Positions 34,042 through 44,322 are shown, counted from the stretch's first letter. The stretch is DNA of 64,000 nt from Variovorax boronicumulans (GCF_030812215.1 NZ_JAUSSG010000012.1:1-64000); one strand, 5' to 3'. A program made the numbers and translations. The notes: generated by a model from the letters alone, not told the origin.

Positions 34042-34554
34042 ATGGAAACCAGTCTGACCATCGCGGAAGTCGCAGAGCGCACCGGCCTCACGGCCTACAC
34101 GCTGCGTTACTACGAACGCATCGGCCTCATCGCCGCGGTGCCCCGTGCACCCGGCGGTCAGCGGCGCTATGCGAGCGCGGACATGGACTGGCTGGATTTC
34201 CTGTTGCGCCTGCGCGAGACAGGCATGCCCATCCAGGGCATGCAGGCCTTTGCCGGGCTTCGAAGCCAGGGGGACGCCAGTGTCGGCGAACGGCGCGAGA
34301 TGCTCGAAGCGCACCTCGCCGAGGTTCAGGCCCGGGTGGAGGCGCTGCAGCAATCCATGCAGGCGCTTTCGACCAAGATCGCGCACTACCGTGCGATGGA
34401 GGCCAAGGTCAAGACGAAGCGTCCCTCGTTGTCGGGCAATGCCCCGGAAAGAAAGACGAGCGATGACGAGCACACAAGCCAACCAGACCCACAACGGCAA
34501 CGACAACCTGCGCTACGCGCGCGGGCTGGCCAAGCTTCAGGAAATCGACGGTGA
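34042..34554 (+). CDS. MerR-family regulator (NmlR/AdhR-like)
   Basis: The 170-residue protein has a MerR winged-helix domain (IAEVAERTGLTAYTLRYYERIGLI, then QRRYASADMDWLDFLLRLRETGMPIQGM) and a dimerisation coiled coil (EAHLAEVQARVEALQQSMQAL). This is the group that often controls aldehyde, quinone or electrophile defence and binds CTTGACTT-AGA-type sites. No conserved metal-binding cysteines follow the helix. Its last 30 codons run through the start of the next gene in another frame; the C-terminal Gln/Arg-rich tail is therefore probably dispensable. It most likely activates its own operon. Confidence 0.83.
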   Translation: METSLTIAEVAERTGLTAYTLRYYERIGLIAAVPRAPGGQRRYASADMDWLDFLLRLRETGMPIQGMQAFAGLRSQGDASVGERREMLEAHLAEVQARVEALQQSMQALSTKIAHYRAMEAKVKTKRPSLSGNAPERKTSDDEHTSQPDPQRQRQPALRARAGQASGNRR

Positions 34555-34891
34555 AGGCGGCGTCAAGGTCGTCGAGAGCCTGGCGGACATCGCGCCCGAC
34601 TTCGCGCGCCTGCTGATCGAGTTTCCGTTCGGCGACGTCTACTCCCGCCCCGGCCTGGACCTTCGCTCCCGCGAGATCGCGGTGGTGGCCGCGCTCACGG
34701 CCATGGGCAATGCGGCGCCGCAATTGAAGGTGCACATCCAGGGCGCGCTGAATGTCGGCGTGACGCGCACCGAAGTGATCGAAATCATCATGCAGATGGC
34801 CGTGTACGCGGGCTTCCCGGCGGCGCTCAATGGGCTCACGGCTGCACGCGAGGTGTTTGCGATGGACGCACCGCAGGGAGAGCCCGCATGA
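34463..34891 (+). CDS. Carboxymuconolactone decarboxylase-family protein (AhpD fold)
   Basis: A 142-residue protein of the CMD/AhpD-like fold. Visible blocks are DLRSREIAVVAALTAMGNAAPQLKVHIQGALNVGVTRTEVIEII and AVYAGFPAALNGLTAAREVF. The CxxC pair of AhpD peroxidases is absent, so it is closer to gamma-carboxymuconolactone decarboxylase-like members. Such proteins are often controlled by MerR regulators of this group. Its start lies 92 bases inside the MerR gene, and its stop overlaps the next gene by four bases (ATGA). Confidence 0.78.
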   Translation: MTSTQANQTHNGNDNLRYARGLAKLQEIDGEGGVKVVESLADIAPDFARLLIEFPFGDVYSRPGLDLRSREIAVVAALTAMGNAAPQLKVHIQGALNVGVTRTEVIEIIMQMAVYAGFPAALNGLTAAREVFAMDAPQGEPA

Positions 34892-35727
34892 AGCACCGCA
34901 GTTTTCGCGTCCGCCTGCCGCTGCTTGGACTGACGCTGCTTGCGACCGCAATGCAGGCACCCGCCTTGGCGCAAATGCCCGCGTTGCCCACCTGGACGCT
35001 TGAGAAACGCCCCGCGCATGACGAGCTCTCCTCGCCGGTCGGCATGGCCTACGACGCCGCAGGTTCTCTCTATGTCGCCAACTGGTCGGCCGGGACCATC
35101 CTGCGCTTTGCGCCCGACGGCACCCGCTCGGTGTTCGCATCGGGCTTGAGCGGCCCCAGCGGGCTGGCGATCGGCCCTTCCGGCGACATCTTCGTCGCGT
35201 CGTACAGCCAGAACCTGGTGTGGCGCTTCACACCGAGCGGCACGCAGAGCGTGTTCGTGCGGGGCCTGGCTACGCCGGCGGGCCTGAGCTTCGACCGCAA
35301 GGGCCGGCTGCTGATCGCCAACCGCCAGACCAACCAGATCCTCGCGGCGCATCCCGGCGGCAGGATCGAGGTCGCTGCCGAGGGACTGCAAACGCCGGTC
35401 GGGGCGGTCGAGCTGCCAAGCGGCGAGTTGATGGTCAGCAACATCGCGGGTGGCGTCTCGCTGGTCGGAAGCGACGGACGTGCGCGAAGCATCCACAGCG
35501 GACTGCGCAGCCCGGGCCCGGGCATCGTCGCGGACCGGGAGGGCGCTGCGGCCTATGTGGTCGACTACGGCGGCACGACGGTCAGCCGAATCGACCGCGA
35601 AGGAGGCCGCGTCGTGGTGGCGGACGGCCTGTCCAGCCCGGTCGGACTCACCTACGCGCCCGACGGAAATCTGTTGGTCGCCACCTGGGGCGCGAATGCG
35701 GCCTTCCGGCTGGTACGGCCGCGCTGA
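34888..35727 (+). CDS. SMP-30/NHL-type beta-propeller, exported
   Basis: A 279-residue exported protein with a signal peptide cut near residue 30 (ALAQMPALP). The mature part has a repeated strand pattern, roughly every 40 residues, seen as GMAYDAAGSLYVANWSAGTILRF, GLAIGPSGDIFVASY and GLTYAPDGNLLVATW, characteristic of SMP-30/gluconolactonase-like and NHL propellers. It might hydrolyse a lactone, but the metal-binding residues cannot be fixed by eye. It is the last gene of the MerR-led operon. Confidence 0.75.
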   Translation: MKHRSFRVRLPLLGLTLLATAMQAPALAQMPALPTWTLEKRPAHDELSSPVGMAYDAAGSLYVANWSAGTILRFAPDGTRSVFASGLSGPSGLAIGPSGDIFVASYSQNLVWRFTPSGTQSVFVRGLATPAGLSFDRKGRLLIANRQTNQILAAHPGGRIEVAAEGLQTPVGAVELPSGELMVSNIAGGVSLVGSDGRARSIHSGLRSPGPGIVADREGAAAYVVDYGGTTVSRIDREGGRVVVADGLSSPVGLTYAPDGNLLVATWGANAAFRLVRPR

Positions 35728-35752
35728 CAAGCCGGCCGCTGCCCCATCCATG

Positions 35753-35790
35753 AAAAAAGCGCGCGGCCCCTTGCGGAACCGCGCGCTCTT
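35753..35790 (-). terminator. Rho-independent terminator of ettA
   Basis: On the minus strand GCGCGCGG, a loop of 12 bases, then CCGCGCGC form an eight-base-pair stem followed by TTTTTT. It lies 19 bases past the ettA stop codon. Confidence 0.8.
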
Positions 35791-35808
35791 GCCGAAGCGG
35801 CCTGAGGC

Positions 35809-37470
<1,662 letters not shown>

Positions 37471-37771
37471 CTGTGGATAGTTACCTTGGGTAGCAGAAAT
37501 TGGGGGAAAAGCGCGGGCGCCAGAACAACGCATCCGGGCGCGGCAAACCACCGATTATCGACTCATGCGACAATAGCGACCGTTGCCGGGTCCAGTTGCC
37601 CGCAACACCGGCTCTCTGCCGGGGACGAAGAAGACCCCCTTTTGATCGTTTTCACAGCGGGTTTTCCGGCTCCCACCCCTGACCTTCATCTGCCTTGACT
37701 GGCTCGGTGTCAACATTAAGACGCCAAGCGGGCCGATGCCACTGCGCCGTGTATGGCGCTTATTGTTTCCA
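37471..37771. other. ettA-rhlE intergenic region
   Basis: This 301-base gap separates two divergent translation-related genes. Towards the helicase, TTGACT at 37695-37700 and a weak TAAGAC at 37717-37722 form a possible promoter that would leave a leader of about 40 bases, and TATTGT at 37761-37766 lies close to the ATG. I see no convincing RNA structure or small ORF with a Shine-Dalgarno sequence. Confidence 0.4.
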
Positions 37772-39586
37772 ATGAATTTTGATGAACTGAAGCTGGCTCC
37801 CGCCATCTTGAAGGCTGTGCACGAGCACGGTTACGACACCCCCACCCCCATCCAGGCGCAAGCCATCCCCGCCGTTCTCGAAGGCCACGACCTGCTCGGC
37901 GGCGCCCAGACCGGCACCGGCAAGACCGCAGCCTTCACGCTGCCGATGCTGCACAAGCTCACCATGAGCCGCAGCGCCACCAACAAGTTCGGCGGCGTCG
38001 GCATCCGCGCCCTCGTGCTGACCCCCACCCGCGAGCTCGCGGCGCAGGTCGAGGAATCGGTCCGCACCTACGGCAAATACCTGCAGCTCGACTCGACCGT
38101 GATCTTCGGCGGCGTCGGCATGAATCCGCAGATCAGCAAGCTCAAGAAGGGCGTCGACATCCTCGTGGCCACCCCCGGCCGCCTGCTCGACCTGCAGCAG
38201 CAGGGCATGCTCGACCTGAGCCAGGTCCAGATGCTGATCCTGGACGAAGCCGACCGCATGCTGGACATGGGCTTCATCCACGACGTGAAGAAAATCCTGG
38301 CCCTGGTGCCCAAGGAAAAGCAGAGCCTGCTGTTCTCGGCCACCTTCAGCGACGAAATCCGCGACCTGGCCGCCACGCTGCTCAAGAACCCGCAGAGCAT
38401 CCAGGTCACGCCGCGCAACACCACCGTGCAGCGCATCACCCAGGTGATCCACCCCGTGGGCCGCGGCAAGAAGAAGGCGCTGCTCGCGCACATCATCAAC
38501 GAGAACAAGTGGAGCCAGGTGCTCGTGTTCACGCGCACCAAGTTCGGCGCCAACAGCGTGGCCGAATTCCTCACCAAGAACGGCATCGAGGCGATGGCGC
38601 TGCACGGCAACAAGAGCCAGAGCGCACGCACGCAGGCGCTGGCCGGTTTCAAGAGCGGCGACATCCGCGCGCTGGTGGCCACCGACATCGCCGCCCGCGG
38701 CATCGACATCGACGAGCTGCCGCACGTCGTGAACTACGAAATCCCGAACGTCAGCGAAGACTACGTTCACCGCATCGGCCGCACCGGCCGTGCCGGTTCG
38801 AGCGGCGAGGCCGTGAGCTTCGTGTGCCTGGACGAAGAAGGCTTCATGCAGGAAATCGAGCGCTTCACCAAGCAAACGATTCCGGTGCAGATCGTCGAGG
38901 GCTTCGGTCCTGAAGACGGCGAGCGCGCCGAGCCGATCGCCATGGGTCGCCAGACGATCTGGGGCGGCGCAGGCCGTCCGCCGAGCCGTGACGTGATGCA
39001 GGCGGCCGCCAAGGCCGCGCGCACCGAGATGCTGCAACGCATCCGCGAGAACAAGGCCGGCCAGGGCGGCGGCGAGCGCGCTGGCGGTGGTGGTGGCGGC
39101 AACGGCGGCGGTCAACGCCGCGGTGGCGGCCAGGGTGGTGGCGGCCAAGGCCGCAACGCCAATGGCGGCGGCCAGGGTCAGGGTCCGCGCGGCCAGGGCG
39201 CACGCCCGCCGCAAGGCCGCGGCCCGCAAGGTCCGGCACGCACGCCGCACCATGCACCGCAGCATCACCAACAACAGAATCATCTGCCGCACGATGAGCG
39301 CCAGCCCCGCCATCACGGCAACAGCCACAGCCCGACGCAGGCCAACCAGGTCGCGCACCTGCGCGCCGAAGCGGTCGCGGGTGGCGACGGCCAGCCGGAT
39401 CCGTTGCGCACGAGCGTCGACCACATGGGTGGCGGGCGTGGTCGCGGACGCCCGGGTGGCGGTGGCGGCGGCTACGGCGGCAACCGCTCGGGCGGCGGCG
39501 GCCGCTCGGGTGGCGGCGGTGGTTATGGCGGCGGCGGTGGCAACCGTTCCGGCGGCGGCGGCGGTGGCCGCTCCTTCGGGCGCTGA
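37772..39586 (+). CDS. rhlE: DEAD-box ATP-dependent RNA helicase, RhlE type
   Basis: A 604-residue helicase that unwinds RNA and aids RNA turnover or ribosome assembly. Motif I AQTGTGKT lies near residue 48, the DEAD box DEADRMLDMGF near residue 157, SATFS follows, and the helicase C-domain has ALVATDIAARGIDIDELPHV and HRIGRTGRAG. From about residue 410 the tail is a long low-complexity region: Gly/Arg/Gln runs (RGG-like), a central His/Pro-rich part (HHAPQHHQQQNH) and a terminal GGGR repeat. Such tails bind RNA and can drive condensates. The start MNFDELKLAP is standard. Confidence 0.9.
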   Translation: MNFDELKLAPAILKAVHEHGYDTPTPIQAQAIPAVLEGHDLLGGAQTGTGKTAAFTLPMLHKLTMSRSATNKFGGVGIRALVLTPTRELAAQVEESVRTYGKYLQLDSTVIFGGVGMNPQISKLKKGVDILVATPGRLLDLQQQGMLDLSQVQMLILDEADRMLDMGFIHDVKKILALVPKEKQSLLFSATFSDEIRDLAATLLKNPQSIQVTPRNTTVQRITQVIHPVGRGKKKALLAHIINENKWSQVLVFTRTKFGANSVAEFLTKNGIEAMALHGNKSQSARTQALAGFKSGDIRALVATDIAARGIDIDELPHVVNYEIPNVSEDYVHRIGRTGRAGSSGEAVSFVCLDEEGFMQEIERFTKQTIPVQIVEGFGPEDGERAEPIAMGRQTIWGGAGRPPSRDVMQAAAKAARTEMLQRIRENKAGQGGGERAGGGGGGNGGGQRRGGGQGGGGQGRNANGGGQGQGPRGQGARPPQGRGPQGPARTPHHAPQHHQQQNHLPHDERQPRHHGNSHSPTQANQVAHLRAEAVAGGDGQPDPLRTSVDHMGGGRGRGRPGGGGGGYGGNRSGGGGRSGGGGGYGGGGGNRSGGGGGGRSFGR

Positions 39587-39624
39587 GCACTGCGGGCAGG
39601 GACACCTGCTTCGGAAATGAACAA

Positions 39625-39649
39625 GGGCACTTCGGTGCCCTTTTCTTTT
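39625..39649 (+). terminator. Rho-independent terminator of rhlE
   Basis: GGGCAC TTCG GTGCCC forms a six-base-pair stem with a stable tetraloop, followed by TTTTCTTTT. It is 39 bases past the helicase stop codon. Confidence 0.85.
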
Positions 39650-39694
39650 GGGCGCCTTTGTCTTGTTTTGCGGGCAAGACACAATCGTCAAGTC

Positions 39695-40735
39695 ATGCAA
39701 TACATCCCGCCCAACTACGCCACCCTCTTCGTAGCCACCTGCAACCTGCTCAACCTCGCGAACCCCCACCGGGTGTACTACGAGAACCAGGACGCCTACA
39801 ACGAGCGCGAGTACGAGCGGAAGATCGACTGGATCGGCGAGCGCTTCCACGCGCTCAACGCCGATGTGCTGGCGGTGCAGGAGGTGTGGGACGAAGCGGC
39901 GCTGAAGGCCGCCATCGCGCGCAGCGGCCTGCGCTACGACTTCGTTTCAGTGCCGGGCGCCGAGAACACGCCGCCGCCTGGCAGCCCGCCGGGCACACCG
40001 CCCAGTCCGGGCGCACAAGGCACGCCGCGCGTCGGCATCGCGACGCGGCTGCAGGTGGACAACGTCCAGTCCTTCATCGACTTCCCGCCGGGCTTCGGCG
40101 TGGACGTGCCCGGCCTCGGCTCCCACACGCGCTTCGAGCGCCCTCCTCTCCTGGCCACGCTGCGCATGAAGCACGGCCAGCAGGTGCATGTGCTGACGGT
40201 GCATCTGAAGTCCAAGCGCCCCAAGTTCCTGCAGGACGCGCAAGGCAACCACCTGGAGGACCGCGACGACCGCAAGGTCGGCGTGATGGCCTCGCTGCGC
40301 TCCTTGCTGATGCGCGGCGCCGAGGCCGCCGCACTGCGCTGCATCGTGATCGACCTGCTGCAAGGCACGAACACGCCGCTGGTGGTGATGGGCGACTTCA
40401 ACGACAACCCGCACAGCGTGACCACGCAGCTCGTGGCCGCCACCTCCGAAGTCGCCTACGACAAGGCCGCGCGCGACGTGGCGCTGTTCAATGCCTACGA
40501 GATGCAGGGCGAGTCGGCGCTGAAGAAGGACGTGGCCTATTCGCACATCCACCAGGGTTTTCCGGACGTGCTCGACCAGATCCTGGTGAGCGAGGAATTC
40601 ATCGCGAGCAGCCGGCACAGCCTGGGCGACGTGCGCCGCGTCGACTACTTCAACGACCACCTGCACGAAGGGCGCGACCGCTCCCGCTCGGACCACGGCT
40701 TCGTGCGCGCGCTGCTTCGGCTGCGCACGGACTGA
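39695..40735 (+). CDS. Endonuclease/exonuclease/phosphatase-family protein
   Basis: A 346-residue protein with the metal-dependent phosphodiesterase fold of DNase I. The landmarks are VLAVQEVWD (Mg-binding Glu), LTVHLKSKRP (His), VVMGDFNDNP (Asp/Asn pair) and SDHGFV (final Asp-His). It lacks a signal peptide, so it is probably cytoplasmic. Its substrate may be DNA, RNA or a phosphoester. A Pro/Gly-rich loop (PPGSPPGTPPSPG) near residues 90-103 interrupts the core. CACAAT at 39680-39685 is a possible near-leaderless -10. Confidence 0.78.
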   Translation: MQYIPPNYATLFVATCNLLNLANPHRVYYENQDAYNEREYERKIDWIGERFHALNADVLAVQEVWDEAALKAAIARSGLRYDFVSVPGAENTPPPGSPPGTPPSPGAQGTPRVGIATRLQVDNVQSFIDFPPGFGVDVPGLGSHTRFERPPLLATLRMKHGQQVHVLTVHLKSKRPKFLQDAQGNHLEDRDDRKVGVMASLRSLLMRGAEAAALRCIVIDLLQGTNTPLVVMGDFNDNPHSVTTQLVAATSEVAYDKAARDVALFNAYEMQGESALKKDVAYSHIHQGFPDVLDQILVSEEFIASSRHSLGDVRRVDYFNDHLHEGRDRSRSDHGFVRALLRLRTD

Positions 40736-40776
40736 AGCCGCTCGGCGGCCTGCGCGCCGGCCCTTCAGCCGGCCTT

Positions 40777-41520
40777 TCAGCCGGCCTTGAGCTTCAGGGG
40801 CGGCCGGCTGAGCTTCGGTAGGCGGCGGCGCGAGGCGAGCACGTCCTCGATGTCCTGCCGCGCGCCTTCGATGAGGCGGATGACCGCGCGCTCGGCGTCG
40901 TCGGGGTTGCGCGCGATCACCGCATCGAGCACCGCGCGGTGCAGCGGCAGCGAGTGCGCGGGGCCGTGGGGCTTGGCCGCCGAAATCTCGAAGCTGGTGC
41001 GCAGCAGCGCGTTGAGCGCCTTGCTCATCTGCGCCAGCATGCGGTTGCGTGCGGCGCCCAGGAGCCCGTTGTGAAAGCGCAGGTCGAAGGTGACGTAGTC
41101 GCCGCCGTGCTCCACGGCTTCCTTCATGCCGGCAAAGGCGCTTTCTATTTCCTCGATGTCCTTCGCATCGGCCCGTTCGGCGGCAAGCCGCACGGCCGCG
41201 GGCTCCACCACGCGCCGCAGGTCCTGCAGGTCGCGCAGGAACCCCGGCGTGAGGCCGGCGCGCGACTGCCAGGTGATGACATCGGGATCGAACCAGTTCC
41301 AGTGGTCCTGCGGCAGCACGCGCGTGCCGACCTTGGGGCCTGTCGCGACGAGGCCTTTGGCCGCGAGCGACTTCATGGCCTCGCGCACCACGGTGCGGCT
41401 CACGCCGAGTTCTTCTCCCAAAACCGGCTCGGGCGGTATCGAGGACCCGACCGCATAGCGGCCGGCCGCGATGGCTTCGCCGAGCAGTTCGAGCGTGCGG
41501 CCGTGGATGTTCTTGATCAT
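40777..41520 (-). CDS. GntR-family regulator (FCD type), sugar-acid operon
   Basis: A 247-residue FCD-type GntR regulator: N-terminal winged helix (EELGVSRTVVREAMKSLAAKGLV) and an FCD domain with LRRVVEPAAVRLAAERAD, LRFHNGLLGAARN and SLPLHRAVLDAVIARNPDDAERA. It diverges from the dehydratase operon and, by analogy with DgoR, likely represses it until galactonate or a related sugar acid appears. Start MIKNIHGRTLELLG is typical of DgoR-like proteins. The 150-base gap in between contains a candidate operator at 41589. Confidence 0.83.
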   Translation of the reverse strand: MIKNIHGRTLELLGEAIAAGRYAVGSSIPPEPVLGEELGVSRTVVREAMKSLAAKGLVATGPKVGTRVLPQDHWNWFDPDVITWQSRAGLTPGFLRDLQDLRRVVEPAAVRLAAERADAKDIEEIESAFAGMKEAVEHGGDYVTFDLRFHNGLLGAARNRMLAQMSKALNALLRTSFEISAAKPHGPAHSLPLHRAVLDAVIARNPDDAERAVIRLIEGARQDIEDVLASRRRLPKLSRPPLKLKAG

Positions 41521-41588
41521 GCGTGCGATGTGAAATTTGCTATCCCAACGACCGAAAACATCAAGGCTCCGGCTCGTTCATCAGGCCT

Positions 41589-41598
41589 ATCATATGAT
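41589..41598. promoter_or_regulatory. Candidate FCD-regulator operator
   Basis: ATCATATGAT is a perfect ten-base palindrome in the gap between the divergent GntR and dehydratase genes. Outer TCATCA (41579-41584) and TGATGA (41595-41600) give a wider inverted arrangement. The placement suits control of both genes, though no site match was tested. Confidence 0.45.
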
Positions 41599-41670
41599 GA
41601 TTGAAACGCCATCCGGCAGGGCAAACCCTCGAGGTTCTGCACCGAAACCGGCAATCGAGAGACACCACCG

Positions 41671-43407
41671 ATGAGCACTCCCCCCAAGAAAAAATCCAGC
41701 GAACTGCGCAGCCAGCAATGGTTCGGCCGCCATGACCGCGACGGCTTCATCTACCGCAGCTGGATGAAAGGCAAGGGCGTGCCGCACGACCAGTTCGACG
41801 GCCGACCGGTCATCGGCATCTGCAACACCTTCAGCGAACTCACGCCCTGCAATTCGCACTTCCGCACGCTTGCCGAGCAAGTGAAGATCGGTGTGTACGA
41901 AGCGGGCGGCTTCCCGCTCGAATTTCCGGTGATGTCGCTCGGCGAGACGCTCCTGCGCCCGACCGCCATGCTGTATCGCAACCTCGCGAGCATGGACGTG
42001 GAAGAAAGCATCCGCGGCAATCCGCTCGACGGCGTGGTGCTGCTCATGGGCTGCGACAAGACCACGCCCGCATTGATGATGGGCGCGGCCAGCGTCGACC
42101 TGCCGACCATCGGCGTCTCGGGCGGCCCGATGCTCTCGGGCAAGTGGCGCGGGCAGGAACTGGGCTCGGGCACCGGCGTGTGGCAGATGAGCGAGCAGGT
42201 GCGCGCCGGCACGCTGAAGCTGCAGGATTTCTTCGAGGCCGAGAGCTGCATGCACAGGAGCCACGGCCACTGCATGACGATGGGCACCGCGAGCACCATG
42301 GCCTGCATGGTCGAGTCGCTGGGCATCGGGCTGCCGGGCAACGCGGCCTACCCCGCCGTCGACGGTCGGCGCAATGTGCTGGCGCGGCAGGCGGGCCGGC
42401 GCATCGTGGACATGGTGCACGAGGACATGAACATGTCGAAGATCCTCACGCGCGAGGCGATCGAGAACGCGATCAAGGTGAATGCGGCCGTGGGCGGCTC
42501 GACCAACCTCGTGATCCACCTCTTGGCCATCGCGGGCCGCATCGGCGTGGACCTCACGCTCGACGACTTCGACCGCCTCGCCTCGGAGCTCCCCTGCCTC
42601 GTGAACCTGCAGCCCTCGGGCCAGTTCCTGATGGAAGACTTCTGCTACGCGGGCGGCCTGCCGGTGGTCATCAAGGAGATCGCGCAGCACCTGCACAAGG
42701 ACATCCTCACCGTCACCGGCCAGAGCCTCTGGGACAACGTGAAGGACGCCGAGAACTACGGCCCGCAGGTCATCCGGCCGCTGGCCGAGCCCTTCAAGGA
42801 GAAGGCCGGCATCTGCGTGCTGCGCGGCAACCTCGCGCCCAACGGCGCCATCATCAAGCCGAGCGCGGCCACGCCCGAGCTGCTGGTGCACAAGGGCCGC
42901 GCGGTGGTCTTCGAGAACGCCGACGACCTGCACAAGCGCATCGACGACGAAGACCTGGACATCGACGAGCACTGCATCATGGTGCTCAAGAACTGCGGCC
43001 CCAAGGGCTACCCCGGCATGGCCGAGGCCGGCAACATGCCGCTGCCACCCAAGGTGCTGCGCAAGGGCATCACCGACATGGTCCGCATCAGCGATGCGCG
43101 CATGAGCGGCACGGCCTACGGCACGGTGGTGCTGCACACGGCGCCCGAAGCGGCGGCGGGCGGTCCGCTGGCACTGGTGCAGAACGGCGACATCGTCGAG
43201 CTCGATGTGCCCAACCGCAAGCTGCATCTGCATGTGAGCGACGAAGAGCTGGCGAAGCGCCGCGGGAAATGGGTCGCGCCCGAGGCGCCGCTCGACTCGG
43301 GCTACTGGAAGCTCTATGTCGACACGGTATTGCAGGCCGACCAGGGCGCGGACCTCGCGTTCCTGCGCGGCCGGCGCGGGGCTTTCGTGCCGCGCGACAA
43401 TCATTGA
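41671..43407 (+). CDS. IlvD/Edd-family sugar-acid dehydratase (arabinonate/galactonate type)
   Basis: The 578-residue enzyme matches L-arabinonate/D-galactonate dehydratases of the IlvD/Edd family, which use a [2Fe-2S] cluster and Mg2+ to dehydrate aldonic acids. The probable cluster ligands are Cys60 (LTPCN), Cys128 (MGCDKTTPA) and Cys201 (HGHCMTMG), one residue offset from those of the Rhizobium L-arabinonate dehydratase as I recall it. The next genes process 2-keto-3-deoxygalactonate, so D-galactonate is the most likely substrate; L-arabinonate and D-fuconate are also handled by this subgroup. The start fits the family length. Confidence 0.83.
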   Translation: MSTPPKKKSSELRSQQWFGRHDRDGFIYRSWMKGKGVPHDQFDGRPVIGICNTFSELTPCNSHFRTLAEQVKIGVYEAGGFPLEFPVMSLGETLLRPTAMLYRNLASMDVEESIRGNPLDGVVLLMGCDKTTPALMMGAASVDLPTIGVSGGPMLSGKWRGQELGSGTGVWQMSEQVRAGTLKLQDFFEAESCMHRSHGHCMTMGTASTMACMVESLGIGLPGNAAYPAVDGRRNVLARQAGRRIVDMVHEDMNMSKILTREAIENAIKVNAAVGGSTNLVIHLLAIAGRIGVDLTLDDFDRLASELPCLVNLQPSGQFLMEDFCYAGGLPVVIKEIAQHLHKDILTVTGQSLWDNVKDAENYGPQVIRPLAEPFKEKAGICVLRGNLAPNGAIIKPSAATPELLVHKGRAVVFENADDLHKRIDDEDLDIDEHCIMVLKNCGPKGYPGMAEAGNMPLPPKVLRKGITDMVRISDARMSGTAYGTVVLHTAPEAAAGGPLALVQNGDIVELDVPNRKLHLHVSDEELAKRRGKWVAPEAPLDSGYWKLYVDTVLQADQGADLAFLRGRRGAFVPRDNH

Positions 43408-44322
43408 ATGACAAGACTGGTAGCAATCGACTGGGGCACGAGTTCCCTCCGCGGCGCTTTGCTGGATGCGGACGGCAAGGTGCTCGAAGAGCGCAGCGAT
43501 GCGCGCGGCATCCTCAAGGTGCCCGAAGGCGGGTTCCCCGCCGTCTTCGAGGCGCTGTTCGGCGACTGGATGCGCCTCGAAGGCGTGCAGTGCCTCATCT
43601 CGGGCATGGCCGGCAGCAAGCAGGGCTGGGTCGAGGCGCCGTACTGCGCCTGCCCGGCCGGCCGCGTCGAGGTGGGCCGCAAGATCATCCGCATCGACGC
43701 CATCCCAGGTGCGCGCATCGCCATCGTGCCGGGCCTGAGCGACGAGCACGACGGCGTGCCCGACGTGATGCGCGGCGAGGAAGTGCAGATCTTCGGCGCC
43801 ATGTCGCTCATCGGCGCGAGCGACGGCCTCTTCGTGCTGCCGGGCACCCACAACAAGTGGGCTACCGTGAGGAAGGGCCGCGTCGCGAGTTTCCGCACCT
43901 GCATGACGGGCGAGTTCTACGCGCTGCTGAGCCAGCATTCGATCCTCGCGCGCACGCTCGATGCCGCCGCGCCGCTCGACGAAGCGGCGTTCCTGCAGGG
44001 CGTGACCCAGTCGGAAAACGGCCATGGCCTGCTGCACAACGCCTTCGGTGCGCGCACGCTCTCGCTGTTCGAGCGCATGCCGAAGGAAGAGCTGTCCAGC
44101 TACCTCTCGGGCCTCCTGATCGGCGAAGAGCTCCGCACCCAGTCGCTGCATGCGGTCGGCGAGGTGGTGCTGATCGGCTCGCCCGTGCTCACCGAGCGCT
44201 ACACCCTGGCCCTGCGCGCCGCCGGCGTCGCCACGCGCACGCTCGGCGCCGAAGCCACCTGGGCCGGACTGCATGCGCTGTCCGGCTTTCTTGCCGCAGA
44301 CAGCAACAGAATCCAGCCATGA
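43408..44322 (+). CDS. dgoK: 2-dehydro-3-deoxygalactonokinase
   Basis: DgoK phosphorylates 2-keto-3-deoxy-D-galactonate at O6 using ATP. The 304-residue product has the phosphate-binding AIDWGTSSLRGALLDADG at its start, CLISGMAGSKQGWVEAPY, and FVLPGTHNKWATV. It starts immediately after the dehydratase stop codon. The kinase is dedicated to the De Ley-Doudoroff galactonate route, so it strongly supports the pathway reading of this operon. Confidence 0.9.
   Translation: MTRLVAIDWGTSSLRGALLDADGKVLEERSDARGILKVPEGGFPAVFEALFGDWMRLEGVQCLISGMAGSKQGWVEAPYCACPAGRVEVGRKIIRIDAIPGARIAIVPGLSDEHDGVPDVMRGEEVQIFGAMSLIGASDGLFVLPGTHNKWATVRKGRVASFRTCMTGEFYALLSQHSILARTLDAAAPLDEAAFLQGVTQSENGHGLLHNAFGARTLSLFERMPKEELSSYLSGLLIGEELRTQSLHAVGEVVLIGSPVLTERYTLALRAAGVATRTLGAEATWAGLHALSGFLAADSNRIQP

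Noticed and set aside
40736..40776. Terminator between the endonuclease-fold and GntR genes
   Set aside because: Repeated CAGCCGGCCTT runs could pair, but there is no T-tract and part of it codes for the GntR C-terminus.
41590..44274. Long minus-strand open frame opposite the galactonate-type operon
   Set aside because: Low-complexity, His/Arg/Ala-rich antisense product; the opposite strand encodes well-defined enzymes.
42144..44318. Upstream extension of the dgoA frame through the dehydratase and dgoK
   Set aside because: Shadow frame of two real genes; DgoA homology starts at 44319.
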